Positions 22,722 to 36,457 of a stretch of 64,000 bases of DNA are shown here, one piece after another. The stretch lies in the NCBI RefSeq assembly GCF_043641665.1, contig NC_092180.1:31009445-31073444 (forward strand). The letters run 5' to 3'. Source of the DNA: Enoplosus armatus (Eukaryota; Chordata; Actinopteri; Centrarchiformes; Enoplosidae). The translations under genes were made by a program, and so were the position numbers. Every line of letters begins with the position of its first letter. The first letter of the stretch is position 1. Below the pieces are notes generated by a model. That model had not been told where the DNA came from. It did no database searches and saw nothing but the letters and a program-made list of their open reading frames with translations.

Positions 22722-23913
22722 TGAGTAGGATAACAGATCAAATAAAGCGATTTGTCATTACTTTCCGACATAGTGCTGATTTACAGGCGACTTGGTTCAC
22801 CCCAGTGTAAAGTTTATACAACAAAATGCTTTACTGAACTTAATTTCAGCACAATAGTGGTGCAGATAAGAATCTACAGCCACTGGACCAAAGTGGTGGA
22901 CTGACTAACCAGTGCCTTCCCATGCAACTAACACCACAAACAACATGACTCAAGGTCTCACTGGTAGCATTTCTGTGTCAGTGGTGGACTATATCAACAG
23001 AGGGGAGAGTATGGTCCAACCAACTGTTGTGGACAAGCTGTGGGCGTCAGCCTCGCAGACTGGGCTTGATTCAGTCCTGTAGAAGTGGATCTGTTGGCCC
23101 TCCGTGGGTCTCCCTAAGCCAGCGTGAGAGCCCACCTTTATGGGGTCCTTCTGTCAGTCATTCAGTCGTTCTGATAGCTGACAATCACACAAACATCTTG
23201 AATTTCCCCGTCTTCCCCCGACTATAAGATCCCTTCTGAGATAGCGATCCCTTCTGTGGCGCACAAGCTCATTTCAGCATTTCAGAAGTAAGAAGAGGCT
23301 CGACCCACTGCTGGGTTCAATGGTTCCCAGTTTTCCTTCTTCCAGTTTCTGATGGACAAAGGAGAGAGGGGACGCTGTTCTTCTCCTATAGCTGGGAGGG
23401 AGGCAACAGAGACCAGTTCACATATCTGTCCTGTCCTGTGGTGCCTGAGGATCTTTCCCACATGAGCCCACCAAGGTCAACACAGCCCCACTGCTGATAT
23501 TAACTTTGGTGCTGGTTCAGTTGGTTCAGTGATGCTTTCAGGGTGCTTTGTTGCCGCTTGGGGACTGCAGCAATGCCTCATTCAACCAAACCCAAGAAGA
23601 TCAGCTGTTGATTTTGTTGTTGTTGTTTTTCTTCAGATCCAGGAGGGGACAGCTCTTCGTGCTTTTCTCCCTCCCCCACGTGCTGGTAGTAGATTGTGTT
23701 GCATTCAGTTCATGCTTTGGGATGATATGCTGAATTCACAGCAGCTTTGAAACTTTGCATGAACCACAAACAAAAAACAAAAACAACTTTTGCCAGGACG
23801 AGTCTAGACCGTCCTGGCAGCATCAGTCATTTCAGCAGGTGCCCTAAAATGAATTTGTGTCTGTCTAACTGACTGTGCCCTCCAGTGGCCGCAGGAATTA
23901 TGGCTCTAGTCCG
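22722..23913. other. Intergenic, no gene recognised
   Basis: About 1.2 kb with no supported gene or mobile-element terminus. Open frames are short and lack recognisable motifs. Confidence 0.55.
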
Positions 23914-25135
23914 TCAGAATCAGAATCAGAATCAGAAACTGTTTATTGCCAAGTAACATACATTACAAGGAATTTGCTGTGGTCTGAAGGTGCTATTGTT
24001 TTGATAACAAATAAGTAGAATATAAAAGCTAAAATAAGAATAAGAATAAAAATAAAAATAAAAAATAAGATAAGATAAATAACAACAGTGCAGTGACCAG
24101 AATAAAGTAAAGTGTCCAGATAAAGTGTCCAGTAGGGGGTGGGTGCGTTAATGTAACGCAGTGGGGACAGGGGTGATGTACGTTAATATAACGTATAGCT
24201 TGTGTTTGTGTTCTGGGGGGGGGTCAGTGAGAGTTTGTCAGGTTGACTGCAGAGGGGAAGAAACTGTTTTTGTGGCGGGAGGTTTTGGTCCTGATGGACC
24301 GCAGCCTCCTGCCAGAGGGGAGGGGGTCGAACAGATGGTGTCCGGGGTGGTCGGCAGCGATCTTCCCTGCTCTCCTCAGGGTCCTGGAGGAGTACAGGTC
24401 CTGAAGAGATGGGAGGTTGCAGCCGATCACCCTCTCTGCAGAGCGGATGATACGCTGCAGTCTGCGTCTGTCCTTGGTGGAGGCAGCAGCGTACCAGACG
24501 GTGATGGAGGAGGTGAGGATGGACTCTATGATGGCGGTGTAGAAGTGAACCAGCATTTTTTGTGGCAGGTTAAACTTCCTCAGCTGCCTCAGGAAGTACA
24601 TCCTCTGTTGGGCTTTCTTGATGACGGAGCTGATGTTCAGCTCCCACCGGAGGTCCTGGCTGATGATGGAGCCCAGGAAACGGAAGGACTCCACAGTGTC
24701 CACTGGAGAGTCACACAGGGTGATGGGGGCGGGTGGGGCTGCGCTCTTCCTAAAGTCAACAACCATCTCCACTGTCTTTGAAGCGTTAAGCTCCAGGTTG
24801 TTGCTGTTGCACCAGGTCACCAGGTGGTCAATCTCCCACCTGTAGGCAGACTCATCCTCACCAGAGATGAGTCCGATGAGGGTGGTGTCGTCCGCGAACT
24901 TCAGGAGCTTGACAGACTGGTGACTGGAGGTGCAGCTGTTGGTGTACAGAGAGAAGAGTAGAGGAGAAAGAACGCAGCCTTGAGGGGAGCCGGTGCTGAT
25001 CGTCCACGAATCTGAGACGTGTTTCCCCAGCTTCACGTGCTGCTTCCTGTCAGACAGGAAATCTGTGATCCACCTGCAGGTGGGGTCAGGCAAGGAGCAA
25101 AGGAGGAAATGAGGTGACGTTGTTTGGAGCCACAA
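23914..25135 (-). mobile_element. CR1/Rex1-like LINE, 5'-truncated
   Basis: Minus-strand non-LTR retrotransposon. Its 3' end at 23914 is (AGAATC)n after TTATTGCCAAG (AATAAA on the coding strand). The 3' UTR occupies 23935-24223, and the C-terminal half of the reverse transcriptase is upstream. The endonuclease and the first part of the RT are missing. The 3' UTR is shared with the copies at 6005-6171 and 9900-10190. Confidence 0.9.
24224..25135 (-). pseudogene. Reverse transcriptase, C-terminal part (CR1/Rex1-like LINE)
   Basis: Template-primed reverse transcription enzyme, truncated at its N-terminus. The frame is open for 303 codons. It shows RT motif STGSPQGCVLSPLLFSLYTN (47-66), the catalytic FADDTT (80-85), and the thumb/C-terminal stretch with TVWYAAASTKDRRRLQRI and the conserved ending RRLRSIRTKTSRHKNSFFPS. 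The first ~15 residues are not RT-like, so the Met is not a real start. The family name is from recognition of the C-terminal pattern; CR1-clade membership is safer than the exact family. Confidence 0.9.
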
Positions 25136-25559
25136 AGTCCACAGAGGGAGGAGGTCGAGGTGGATGGATGGGTCAACAAAATGTCGGACTTAACACAGGT
25201 CACAACCGGTCACTTCCCTTTTCCCACCAACAGTCATCGCTGTTCTTTGTAACCCTGACCGCAATCGTTCACTGGCCCTGTTTTTAATGTGAAATTAGCC
25301 CAGATCAAAATGCATACAAGTCACCACCTTGTGCCAACATGAGTAAATAGAAAGCATGCTGTTACTGTTCCAAAGACAAGTGTGAAATCATCTGTATGTG
25401 TATAAAATACAGTCCGCGTGAGAGAAAGCAAGAGACAGGCAGTGTTTCACAACTGTAAATGCAAAGCGGTGACCTTACAAACAGCATTAACATTTGCAAC
25501 GGCACTGCAAATTTGTACAGTTATAGCCAATAAAACATTAAATTATTCAAGAAGTCAGT
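25136..25559. other. No gene recognised
   Basis: About 420 bases between the LINE and the hAT-like remnant. No feature could be supported. Confidence 0.5.
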
Positions 25560-27551
25560 CGCAGCAACCAGCTATACTTCATTGGCTACTTGAGTGGAGT
25601 TCATATTATACATGGGTTTCACTGTCAGAGTCAGACTCGGTCGTTGCAGCTGATTTAGAGGGCTTTGCCCTTTTCCCATATGGTTATTGTTGTTGGGCGC
25701 CTTTGTCCACATTTGAATCAGTTCTTTACTGCAGCGTCCGCTATCCCAACAGCATCTTCTTCGTGTGGTCCCCCTAGAGAGAATCTCAAGTCTGTCTCTA
25801 TACGGTTCAGAAGAGAGAAAGCTCTCTCAACCATTGATATGGACACCTGGGAAGACCTGGGAGATCAGAGGCCACGGGTCTCCCCACTTAAGACTCCTGT
25901 AGTTTCTTCCAGTTACTTTCTTGAGATGGCATTACACATTCAGTGGCACATCCACTGGCAATGAGCACCTCCTTGAAGTGTTCCAGCAGCAGCGTGTAAC
26001 GTCTCGTCCTCTTCGCTAGTCTTGTCATGCCTCATGTTGTATGCTGCACATTTTCCGTTTTATTTTGTAGCGCTTACCTCTCCTCTCGTTTCCGATACGT
26101 CACTTCCTGCCCTCATGTGTTTCCCGCCAGCCTGATTACCTGCCCCACCCTGATTAGTTTCACCTGTCTCTCATTAGTTACTCACCTGGGCGTATTTAGC
26201 CTCTTCCTTTGCCAGTTCGTCTTTGTCCTCCATGTCAAACGTTAAGCAGTCTTCCCTATGTCCCGTGTTCACAGTCTTTGGGTTTTTCATTTGCCGTCTC
26301 CTGGCTACACCTCTGCCTGCTCCCTGTCAGATTTATCGGCCTGGTTTGATCGATATCCTGCGTGCCGAACTTTGTCTGCTCCAAGTAAAGACTGTTTTTG
26401 CTTACAAACCCTGAGTCGTTCATTTGAATCCTCTTCCTTGTGCACCCAGTCGTTACACAGTGGTGCCTCTTCATTGCGATAAGTAGCTAAATCATCATCA
26501 TCAGACTCAGGACAGAGCTTTGTGGATTTTGTTTGAGTTTGACTGAAACCTTTTGATTTGAGGCAACTAAATCATGGATGAGCTCCTCTCTGGACTTCTG
26601 CAGCGTTTGTACAGCCTCAGTGTATTTTCCTCAATGCACCTGTAATCTTTTTATTTAATCTTTTAATCAAGCCTCTCACTTTTGCCGCATCGCTTCTTTT
26701 TGTTATATCCTGGCACTGACACTCAAATGGGTAATTACAGCTTGGATTTTGGCCTCCAGTGACTTAAGTGCTCTTCTATGATGGTCCAATCATCGAACCC
26801 CATCGAGTCTTATAGGTGTCATCACAGTTTGCTCGAGAATGTCTGCCATTAGGTCCAACTCCCTCAGTCGTTTCCCTGATCCTCTGTAAAAAGCTGTGTC
26901 CAAGGACAAGAAACCATCAACCTCTTGACTGAACTAAGCGTCCTGGAACGCATTCTTGCATGCAAGTTCCAAACGATGAGCCACACAGTGAACGGCCATC
27001 AGCCACGGCATCTCATTCTGTAGCTTCATGTAGATCCCCTGCCGGCACCCAAAGTTCAACAAGATGTCCTTTTCCAGTCAGGCACACCCTTGGAAGTCCA
27101 AAGTGACTGGGCACAGTCCAGGATGCCTTCAGCTATGGTGCTCCCTATGTCCTTAACTCCTAAGAATTTCATGACAGGCACATTATCCTTTAAAAATTTG
27201 CAGTACACAACCTCTTTCTCCAAAGTTGAGTGGCCAGTACTCACCCATCCACAAGAACACTGATGTATCTAAATGCTCTGATTTACTTGGTAATCTCATC
27301 CTGTGTTTATCTGCAAGGTACTGAGTAAAGACTTGCGCCTGCTTGGGGCTCTTATATGCATTTTCAAGTTCAACACCATATCTCTTCTCGAGGTTAATGA
27401 GAACTGGGAAATATGCAAAGGGCCTCTCATGCTTAGCAATGTGGTATGCAATGTCAAAAAGCTTAACCATTCTGTTGAACACCTCTCTCTTCATGTGACA
27501 GGCTGCCTCTACAATGGGTTCTTTCTCTTTTAAGCTGGTTGCTCCAAGCAT
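25560..27551 (-). pseudogene. ZNF862-like hAT transposase remnant, interrupted
   Basis: Minus-strand sequence resembling the hAT-derived ZNF862/KIAA1586 family. Landmarks in order are KLFDIAYHIAKHERPFAYFP (27500s), KEVVYCKFLKD (27200s), an RNase-H-fold-like PWLMAVHCVAHRLELACKNA (about 26960-27020), and the C-terminal dimerisation motif MVERAFSLLNRIETDLRFSL (about 25775-25845). Several stops and frame changes occur, and a 463-bp solo LTR splits it. A TTTTCTGTTCACAG acceptor-like string precedes the 27551 start, so an exon of a former domesticated gene is possible. Confidence 0.75.
25995..26457. mobile_element. Solo LTR nested in the hAT remnant
   Basis: The segment begins TGTAACG and ends CGTTACA, perfect 7-bp inverted termini with the TG...CA ends typical of LTRs. 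It is flanked by CAGCG (25990-25994) and CAGTG (26458-26462), a 5-bp target duplication with one change. The 463-bp length is normal for a fish LTR. Removing it rejoins hAT-like reading (NEEAPL with LLLEHFKEVL), which supports insertion into a pre-existing hAT sequence. No internal retroelement genes remain. Confidence 0.78.
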
Positions 27552-28168
27552 CTGTGAACAGAAAATGTAAAAGTGGGGTGTAAATCAATTCACCAGTGCA
27601 TTTATATGTAATAAAATATCTAATTTGTAATAACTGTCTACATTTTCTAACTACAATACATGAAAAGCAAAACAATACAGGCCTATTCCCTTTCAACAAC
27701 TAAGATTTTATTTAGGAAGAGCATTCAGTATGTATCACTAGATGGCAATATAAGATAATGATCATGAGATCATGGTATTTAATGAGCTTGATTTAATTAG
27801 ATTTACCAAAAGTTCTGGTTGGGGGATAAAGCCATACTCGGATCTCCTACGAGCCAAAACCAGCGTAACTGATTTCATCATTGTGGGTCTGATTTTGTTG
27901 GCATTGCATGCCACAGCCTCAGGGGTTTCACAAAATGACAGACTTGTAGCTACAAGTTCTCTCAAAAGAGCTAAAATGAGCGTAATAATCCATCTTTATT
28001 GATGCAGTTCCTGAAATAATTGCAGTTGAACATTTTAGCATGCTTTATTTCACCCCCAAACTCAACCCACGGATTTGGGTTGCTTTCTTTGCTAACAGTA
28101 GGAGCTTTTTTAACGTGAAACAACTTCACTGCAGGTGCAGGATGGCCTGGCCTCTGTCAGCCAGGTAT
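27552..28168. other. No gene recognised
   Basis: About 600 bases between the hAT remnant and the microsatellite. Short open frames only. Confidence 0.5.
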
Positions 28169-28192
28169 CGTATGTATGTATATATATATATG

Positions 28193-28223
<31 letters not shown>

Positions 28224-28258
28224 ATGTATATGTATATGTATGTGTATATATATATATA
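28169..28258. repeat. (TATG/TG)n microsatellite, left flank of Tc1 insertion
   Basis: TATATG and TG units directly abut the Tc1-like element. The same repeat type continues on the other side at 29875-30107. Confidence 0.9.
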
Positions 28259-29874
<1,616 letters not shown>

Positions 29875-29900
29875 TATATATATATGTGTGTGTATATATG

Positions 29901-29942
<42 letters not shown>

Positions 29943-30058
29943 TGTGTATATGTATATATATGTATATATGTGTGTCTATGTATATTTGTATGTATATGTG
30001 TATATATGTATAAATGTATAAATATATGTGTATATATATGTGTATGTATAAATATGTG

Positions 30059-30107
<49 letters not shown>
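29875..30107. repeat. (TATG/TG)n microsatellite, right flank
   Basis: Long run of TATATG, TGTGTG and TATA units between two Tc1-like elements. The Tyr/Ile/Val/Cys-rich open frames on both strands derive from it. Confidence 0.95.
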
Positions 30108-30110
<3 letters not shown>

Positions 30111-30800
30111 ACTGGTAGCATGAGGCGATACCTGGACCCTACAGAGGTTGCACAGGCAGTCCAACTCCTCCAGGATGGCACATCAATACGTACCATTGCC
30201 AGAAGGTTTGCTGTGTCACCCAGCACAGTCTCAAGAGCATGGAGGAGATTCCAGGAGACAGGCAGTTACTCTAGGAGAGCTGGACAGGGCCATAGAAGGT
30301 CCTTAACCCAGCAGCAGGACCGGTATCTGCTCCTTTGTGCAAGGAAGAACAGGATGAGCACTGCCAGAGCCCTACAAAATGACCTCCAGCAGGCCACTGG
30401 TGTGAATGTCTCTGACTAAACAATCAGAAACAGACTTCATGAGGGTGGCCTGAGGTGCCCGACGTCCTCTAGTGGGCCCTGTGCTTACTGCCCGGCACCG
30501 TGGAGCTCGATTGGCATTTGCCATAGAACACCAGAATTGGCAGGTCCGCCACTGGCGCCCTGTGCTTTTCACAGATGAGAGCGGGTTCACCCTGAGCACA
30601 TGTGACAGACGTAAAAGGGTCTGGAGAAGCCGTGGAGAACGTTATGCCGCATGTAACATCGTTCAGCATGACCGGTTTGGTGGTGGCTCAGTGATGGTCT
30701 GGGGAGGCATATCCATGGAGGGACGCACAGACCTCTACAGGCTAGCCAACGGCACCCTGACTGCCATTAGGTATCGGGATGAAATCCTTGGACCCACTGT
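30108..30800 (+). pseudogene. Third Tc1-like transposase, truncated
   Basis: Plus-strand Tc1-like transposase of a different subfamily, starting [20 protein letters not shown] at 30120. A helix-turn-helix region follows ([16 protein letters not shown]). The frame meets TAA at 30417-30419, where the context suggests a CAA Gln codon changed by one base. A one-base frameshift lies near 30460. The catalytic part resumes as RPVLFTDESGF (first Asp) and GGGSVMVWGGIS, then similarity ends near 30797, so the second Asp and the Glu are missing. The inverted repeats were not found. Confidence 0.88.
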
Positions 30801-32977
30801 CAGTATGTCAATATGTGTAGAAATGTCTGGAGCCATTTCTCTTGTTGCTTTAATGATACAGAGGATGGCTCATTTTATTGTGATTTGTAGTGAAACTTTA
30901 GCTGCTGACCATGGATGTATTACGAACATCACACAGTGGGTATTTCCGCAGACTGCGTACTGACGTAGTTACACTATGGGAGGAGTAAAGATTACGTATG
31001 CGTCTTAGAGAGAAGGATGCATTTACACCTTTTCAACATCTGGCTTGAATGAGTCTCAGACCTCTTCCAGAGGTTGTTCAACAATCAGATTTCAGTCCGT
31101 GTTGAATGCTTCTTGAATGCTTTTTAGAGATCAGATTGCTATCTGATCCACCCAAGACACGTGAAGTGACTTGAGGTTTTATGTTTTGTTTTACATCAGT
31201 GTACAGTGAATGAAATGTTCTTCAGTGTACTTGGGGAAGTACTTTTTGCAGGAAAGAGCACTTGTTGAGCCTCTCTACGATAATTATGCACTGAAGTGAC
31301 AGCAGTTCAAATTAAGACCTGAAACAAGCAAGACAGTGTATCTCATTCCATGTCATTACCTTTCAAACGGTGGCAGCTGTCTCATATGTTGTCTCAGACG
31401 AGTTTAAGAGTAGATTTTTAATTGACCCCAGCCCTCTTATTGTTCTCTGGTCTCTTTCTAAAACAGGCGCTGAGAATGAGATGAAGGACTGATGAGGAGC
31501 TTCTCAACAGGAGCTTCTCTGTTTCCCTTCTCAAGGAGAGGCTAATTGTCTGACCCTCGCTAATAAACAGTCCAGGAGGCAGAGAGATGGGAGTGATGAA
31601 AACACAAATGGACTCAGGAGCAATGTCACCTCTGTGATAAGGGATTCATTTTGCAAAAGGACACATTATATTGCCTTTAATACAGACATAACTTGCGTGC
31701 CACCAACAGAAAGCGATGAATATTTTCTGGCTCCAGCATTTCTGTACGAGGATAATTATGCACTGAAGGACACTGTCGTAACACCGATTGTACTCAGACA
31801 GGTTCAAGAGATATTTCCCTCAAAAGCACCATGTTGTCACAGTCTGTCTCTCTGACACGTGTCCCGACATTTCAAAATGTAGGTCTCTGGTTACCTAGAA
31901 AATAAAAATTGGTTCATGGATAATCACTTTTAATTGTACATTCCTTTTTCTATTCACCTAAAAGCCTTGTTTGGAGAAATTGCTACCTGGGTCGGCAGAG
32001 GACTTCATTAGCACTCCTCCACCCTAGCCTGCTAGCAACCAGCCTGTGCACACTTAGGCAGGCAACGGGATAGCTGGCTCAGAACAGGCAAGGCACAGGC
32101 TCACAAACCTCAGGCTGTCATGTTCCAGTATCACCGGAAATCTATGAGCAATCAACGGACTAGTTAAGGAGCCACACTGACATCCAGCGGCCATCTTTTG
32201 AACAGACCTGCCTTGCTATTTTCAAGGGGTACCATAGAATCCTCAAAAGAAGGGGTGGTCCCCATGACGCCCAGCCAGACAGGCAGTCAGACAATTGAAG
32301 CTGGAGGGTCAGAGGTGAAGCTGTCAGCTTTATAAGGTGTTATGAAATGTGTTTAGCAGCTAGTGGGGCTCCAAGGACTTAGCACATCTTCTAAAAGCCT
32401 AGCTGGATTAACTCTCGAGCCTTTTTCATTTGTGTGGAAGTATCCTTTAACGTCATGCTAACACTGATCCAGCCAGCAGTGGATTGTTCCTGACTCCCTT
32501 GACATGAATATCAAAGCTATATAACGAGAAGGTGTGGCTATGAAGCTCAGAAGTTGAAATACCCAGACCTATTCTGCAGGTGGCAGCAGCAGAGGAGTGG
32601 ATTCAGGACCACAGCTCCCAGTGGGACAAGTGAAGACGACTTTTTTTTACTCCTTGAGTTAGGTTTGAGGTACTAAACTAAATAACGTTTTAGTACATTT
32701 ATGTTTTCACTTTGGAACAAACAGAGGTCCGGGGAAAAGGGTTAGGAATATACTAAAGGCCCATAGCTGATATGTTGCTCTATATGTTGTAGTAGTAGAA
32801 GTAGAAGTAGGCCTACTTATGGGGTACAACATGGTCCTGAGGGGGTTCATGTTCATTCTCTGAACCCATTAGTTGTCTTCTGATGACGATTTAGCCTCTG
32901 GGGGAAACGATGTTTCTAGTGAAGCAAGTGGATATCGGGAAGACGTCCTCTTTCGTGCTCCAGGCCATTGTTTACAA
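30801..32977. other. Intergenic, no gene recognised
   Basis: About 2.2 kb without a supported gene. The string 'ataattatgcactgaag' occurs twice (near 31280 and 31752) without further structure. Confidence 0.5.
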
Positions 32978-33120
32978 TCCGAAGTCGGAACCCATCGGCT
33001 ATTGTCTGACGGCAATTTGAATGCAGATGGACAAAGCTAATAAAAAGCTAATCTCTAAGGTTTCAACATTGATAAAAAGATAAATCGTCGTCGGACGATA
33101 GCCAATGGGTTCCGAGATTG
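32978..33120. repeat. Imperfect inverted repeat at the edge of the duplication
   Basis: CGGAACCCATCGGCTATTGT (within 32978-33012) is the near-exact reverse complement of the segment at 33088-33120 (GATAGCCAATGGGTTCCG). The loop is about 75 bases. Only the right arm is present at the matching edge of the second duplicate (about 44310-44340). Confidence 0.75.
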
Positions 33121-33439
33121 CAATTTAACCTCCTTTGCTCTCCACATGGACTGTTTACCTGCGTGCAACCAAAGCCCGCTCAAACATGATTAGTCAATAC
33201 CACTCAGACTACAAAGGGACTACAAAGGGAAACCGATACCAAAATCTTGTCCCTTGCTTACAGATGCATTCATATGCAGATATCTGTTTAGAGAGATTGA
33301 GGTTTATGTGGATTGACATTGTTGTTGCACAGCATGCCATTCATTGTTGTCATGGAGTACAGTCCAGATGATGGATTTGATGTCACAGTGTAACTGACAT
33401 CAACAATAATGGACACAAACACTGCAGTCATTGGAAAAC

Positions 33440-33445
33440 CTTATT
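33440..33445 (-). terminator. Mutated poly(A) signal in left gasdermin copy
   Basis: The minus strand reads AATAAG where the right copy has AATAAA (44648-44653) in otherwise matching sequence. AATAAG is a poor polyadenylation signal, another sign of decay. Confidence 0.6.
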
Positions 33446-35659
33446 GAGAGTCACTGCACTAAATGAAAATAGAAAACAACGAGCTGTGGGTCATATCTTC
33501 CTCTGCTCCTCAAGACAAAAAGGTTAGCTCCTCCTCATATAGACCGGTCACTGGACTGGTAAAACAGTGACAGCCACTGCATCATTAACAAAGATTTAAA
33601 CATAGCACAATATGCAGTCAAATTTAAAAGTGTACACATCATCAAAAGTATCAGAAATAGTCAATGACTGTTAAAAAGTCAATAGATCTGAATACAAAGA
33701 CTGATAACGCACTGCTACTGTATCTGACAAGCCAATGACAACTTCAAGAACTCTATCTAGAGAAATGCAGTGCCCAGATTAAGACATTTTTAAACAACTA
33801 CAGAATATAGGATAAGGAATGTTCTCTCCAACAACAGAAGATCAGAAAAAAAGTACAGAAAGAGATAACACCCAGGATCAAAATACAAAACATATACAAA
33901 GATTCTCATTGAATACAAAGAGAGTGAATACAAAGAGAGTTTAATGAGAGCTTTACTTTGCCTAACATAAGAAATACCCAGAATTCTTCAGGTTACTCCT
34001 GCATCACGGAGACTCCCTGCACAGTGACACACAGGGCCAACAGCAGCGCTTCTCCTGCCATTATCCCCAGCTCAAACATCTCTCTCAGGGAATCATCGGA
34101 GGAACAGAGGAACACAGTGAGCCAGTGGAGCTCCCCTCCGTCCTGCAGACTAGCAGGCAGAGACTCAGACACGTGAGCCTGACCACGCTCCTTCAGGCTG
34201 CTCACCTGCACCACAACAACAAGACAACAAGTCAAAGGACCACAGTGGAAATGCTTTGTCACATGGACACTTTCACTGAACTGTCCACCTGAACGAGGTG
34301 GACTGAGACTACTTCCAGTCCAAATAAGCCACGATTGAAGTGAATGAGGAACTTCTCCAAGGGGAAATAAAAAACAAAAAACTTGTTGTTTGTTTATGTG
34401 CACATGTGACCATATCATTAGAGCCATTTTGGCATTGTTAGAAAGAAAATGGAAGAGATAAAATGCCTCAAAATGAAGCCCCACTTGATGCCACACACGA
34501 GGGCAGCTCATTTTTCGCTTTGTCCATCCCATATGACATGAAATCTGTATAAAGAAATCACCAAAGCACAAGGATTTCGTCCTCCCAACCTTACACTGTA
34601 GTCATGTTAGGAAGGGAGGACTTCAGGGCCACAGCAACCACTTTTTATAAGAATAGACTGAAGACAAAAATATCAATCTATTCTCCAATTATTTTATATG
34701 TATATTGTATATTTCACGTATTATGTATGATGTTTCTGTGTGGAATATGTACTGGCTGTGAAAACAAATCTGCCTCTTGGAAAATAAAGACTTAGCATTT
34801 TGTACATTTTGGTCAAATGTGACATATTGTATGTGGTTTGTAGTAAATGGACTGAAACATGCAAATATATTGGTGTCGTCCATCAAGATCTGCATATTAT
34901 TATTAGCATATTATCATTAAGGTGGTGGGTAAAATTGAGGCAGGAGCATGGGTTAAAAATTAGTAAACAAAAAAAATATATCTGCAATATAAACCAAAGG
35001 GATCTGTATGTGTGGAGAGCATGCTGATCGTAGTAATCCAGTGGATTTACCAGTTTGTTGAGGCCCCTCAGGGTGTCAGGACAGCAATTAGCTGTCAGCG
35101 ATGACAGACTCTCTGGCAGTTCTGTGGGAAACACAAACTGTTGGTACATGTGGGCTGAACCAGACAAAATGTCAGACTGCTGTCGCTTATTTAATACAAA
35201 GCAGCTCAACTCGAGGTTAACTGAGCTGGACTGAGGAAGTAAACAGACAATGTGCACACCACAACCAATCACAGTGCAGTCCTGCATTTGCCCTTGAGAG
35301 CACACAAACTTTGGTTTTGTATAGAGAATACAATCCACCTTCCACACCCACATGGAAGACAACATCCAAACAGCAAAGCAGTCAGACGCAGTGCTGTACA
35401 GCTGACTCACTGTCCATCGCGCTGACCAGCAGGGTAACAGCTTCCAGGTTTGTGTTAGTGGTTCTGGTCCATCCGGTCTCAGTGAGCAGACGCAGCACTG
35501 AACAGTCAGACCAGGACTGTGGCTGCTCGTAAAAGTCACCTTCACGCCACTGATCCAGCTGAGAGGAGACAAAATGACTTCTTAATCTTTCTTACATGAC
35601 GACACATACGATTTAACGAAGAAAAGAAGTGACAGTCCACAGCCAGGCTCGCAGCTCTG

Positions 35660-35970
35660 TGAGGCTGTGCTCAGCACACAGCGGTGCTCTGAGCTACATG
35701 CTAACAATACTAACAAGCTGATGTTAAACCTGTTTTAGCATGTTTACCATCTTAGTTTAAAAATTAGCATGCTAACATTTGCTGTCTAGCAGTAAACACA
35801 AAGTATAACGGAGGAAATTATTTGTTTTGCAGGTATTAGGTCATAAAAGTATTGGACAAATTAAAATGTGGATCTGATGGTGGCACTAGATGTCAGAGTC
35901 AGAGGATCACCAAAGTTATTACAATTAATCCTGTGGGGAACGTGAATGTCAGAATCTGTTTTTGTTAGAT
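35660..35970. repeat. Common interspersed repeat of fish genomes (unnamed)
   Basis: It contains 'agctacatgctaac', 'ttagcatgctaacatttgct' and 'tgatggtggcactagatgtc' strings that I recognise as recurring in teleost genomes, without a name I can give. Related starts occur at 46480-46556 and 51780-51900. It lies in intron 7-8 of the left gasdermin copy. Confidence 0.55.
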
Positions 35971-36457
35971 GTGTAGTTAGTTGAAAATGGGAATTGACCT
36001 AGATTCTAATATAGGCTACAGCTATGCTCTGTTTTGCATGAAAAAGAAGACGGACTGTGTGCAAACCATGGGGACTTTCATGACAGGCGCCAGAGAGCTG
36101 AAGGTGGGGCAAGGATACTGCATGCACTCATTCTCAGAGTCATAACTCAGTCACATCTGAATACAAAGACATGAACTACATATTGAATCATTCCTGAGGA
36201 TATCCATCCTGGATAAATGCCCATAAATCCACTTAGAAGTACATAAATCCACTACATTTCTTCAGTATCAAAGTAATCCAGTGATAGCTGTCTGTACATC
36301 CATTGGTACACTGCAAAAAGGAACTGCTAATAGCTAATTAATGAAGCTAATTTGACAAAATGTAAACAAATAAATTTTGTTTACATTTCCAAAGGCTGTG
36401 GTTAATTTAACAACAAAGGTGATGAAGATGTGTGTGGAGGGCAATAGTCCTCTACAG

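Noticed and set aside
24161..24781. 206-codon plus-strand Gly-rich open frame
   Set aside because: It lies antisense to the reverse transcriptase on the minus strand, whose FADDTT and other motifs establish the true frame.
33993..34571. 192-codon open frame taken as one gene
   Set aside because: Only the last 71 codons (from the acceptor at 34206) match the gasdermin C-terminus. The upstream part is intron read-through. The same applies at 45201-45635.
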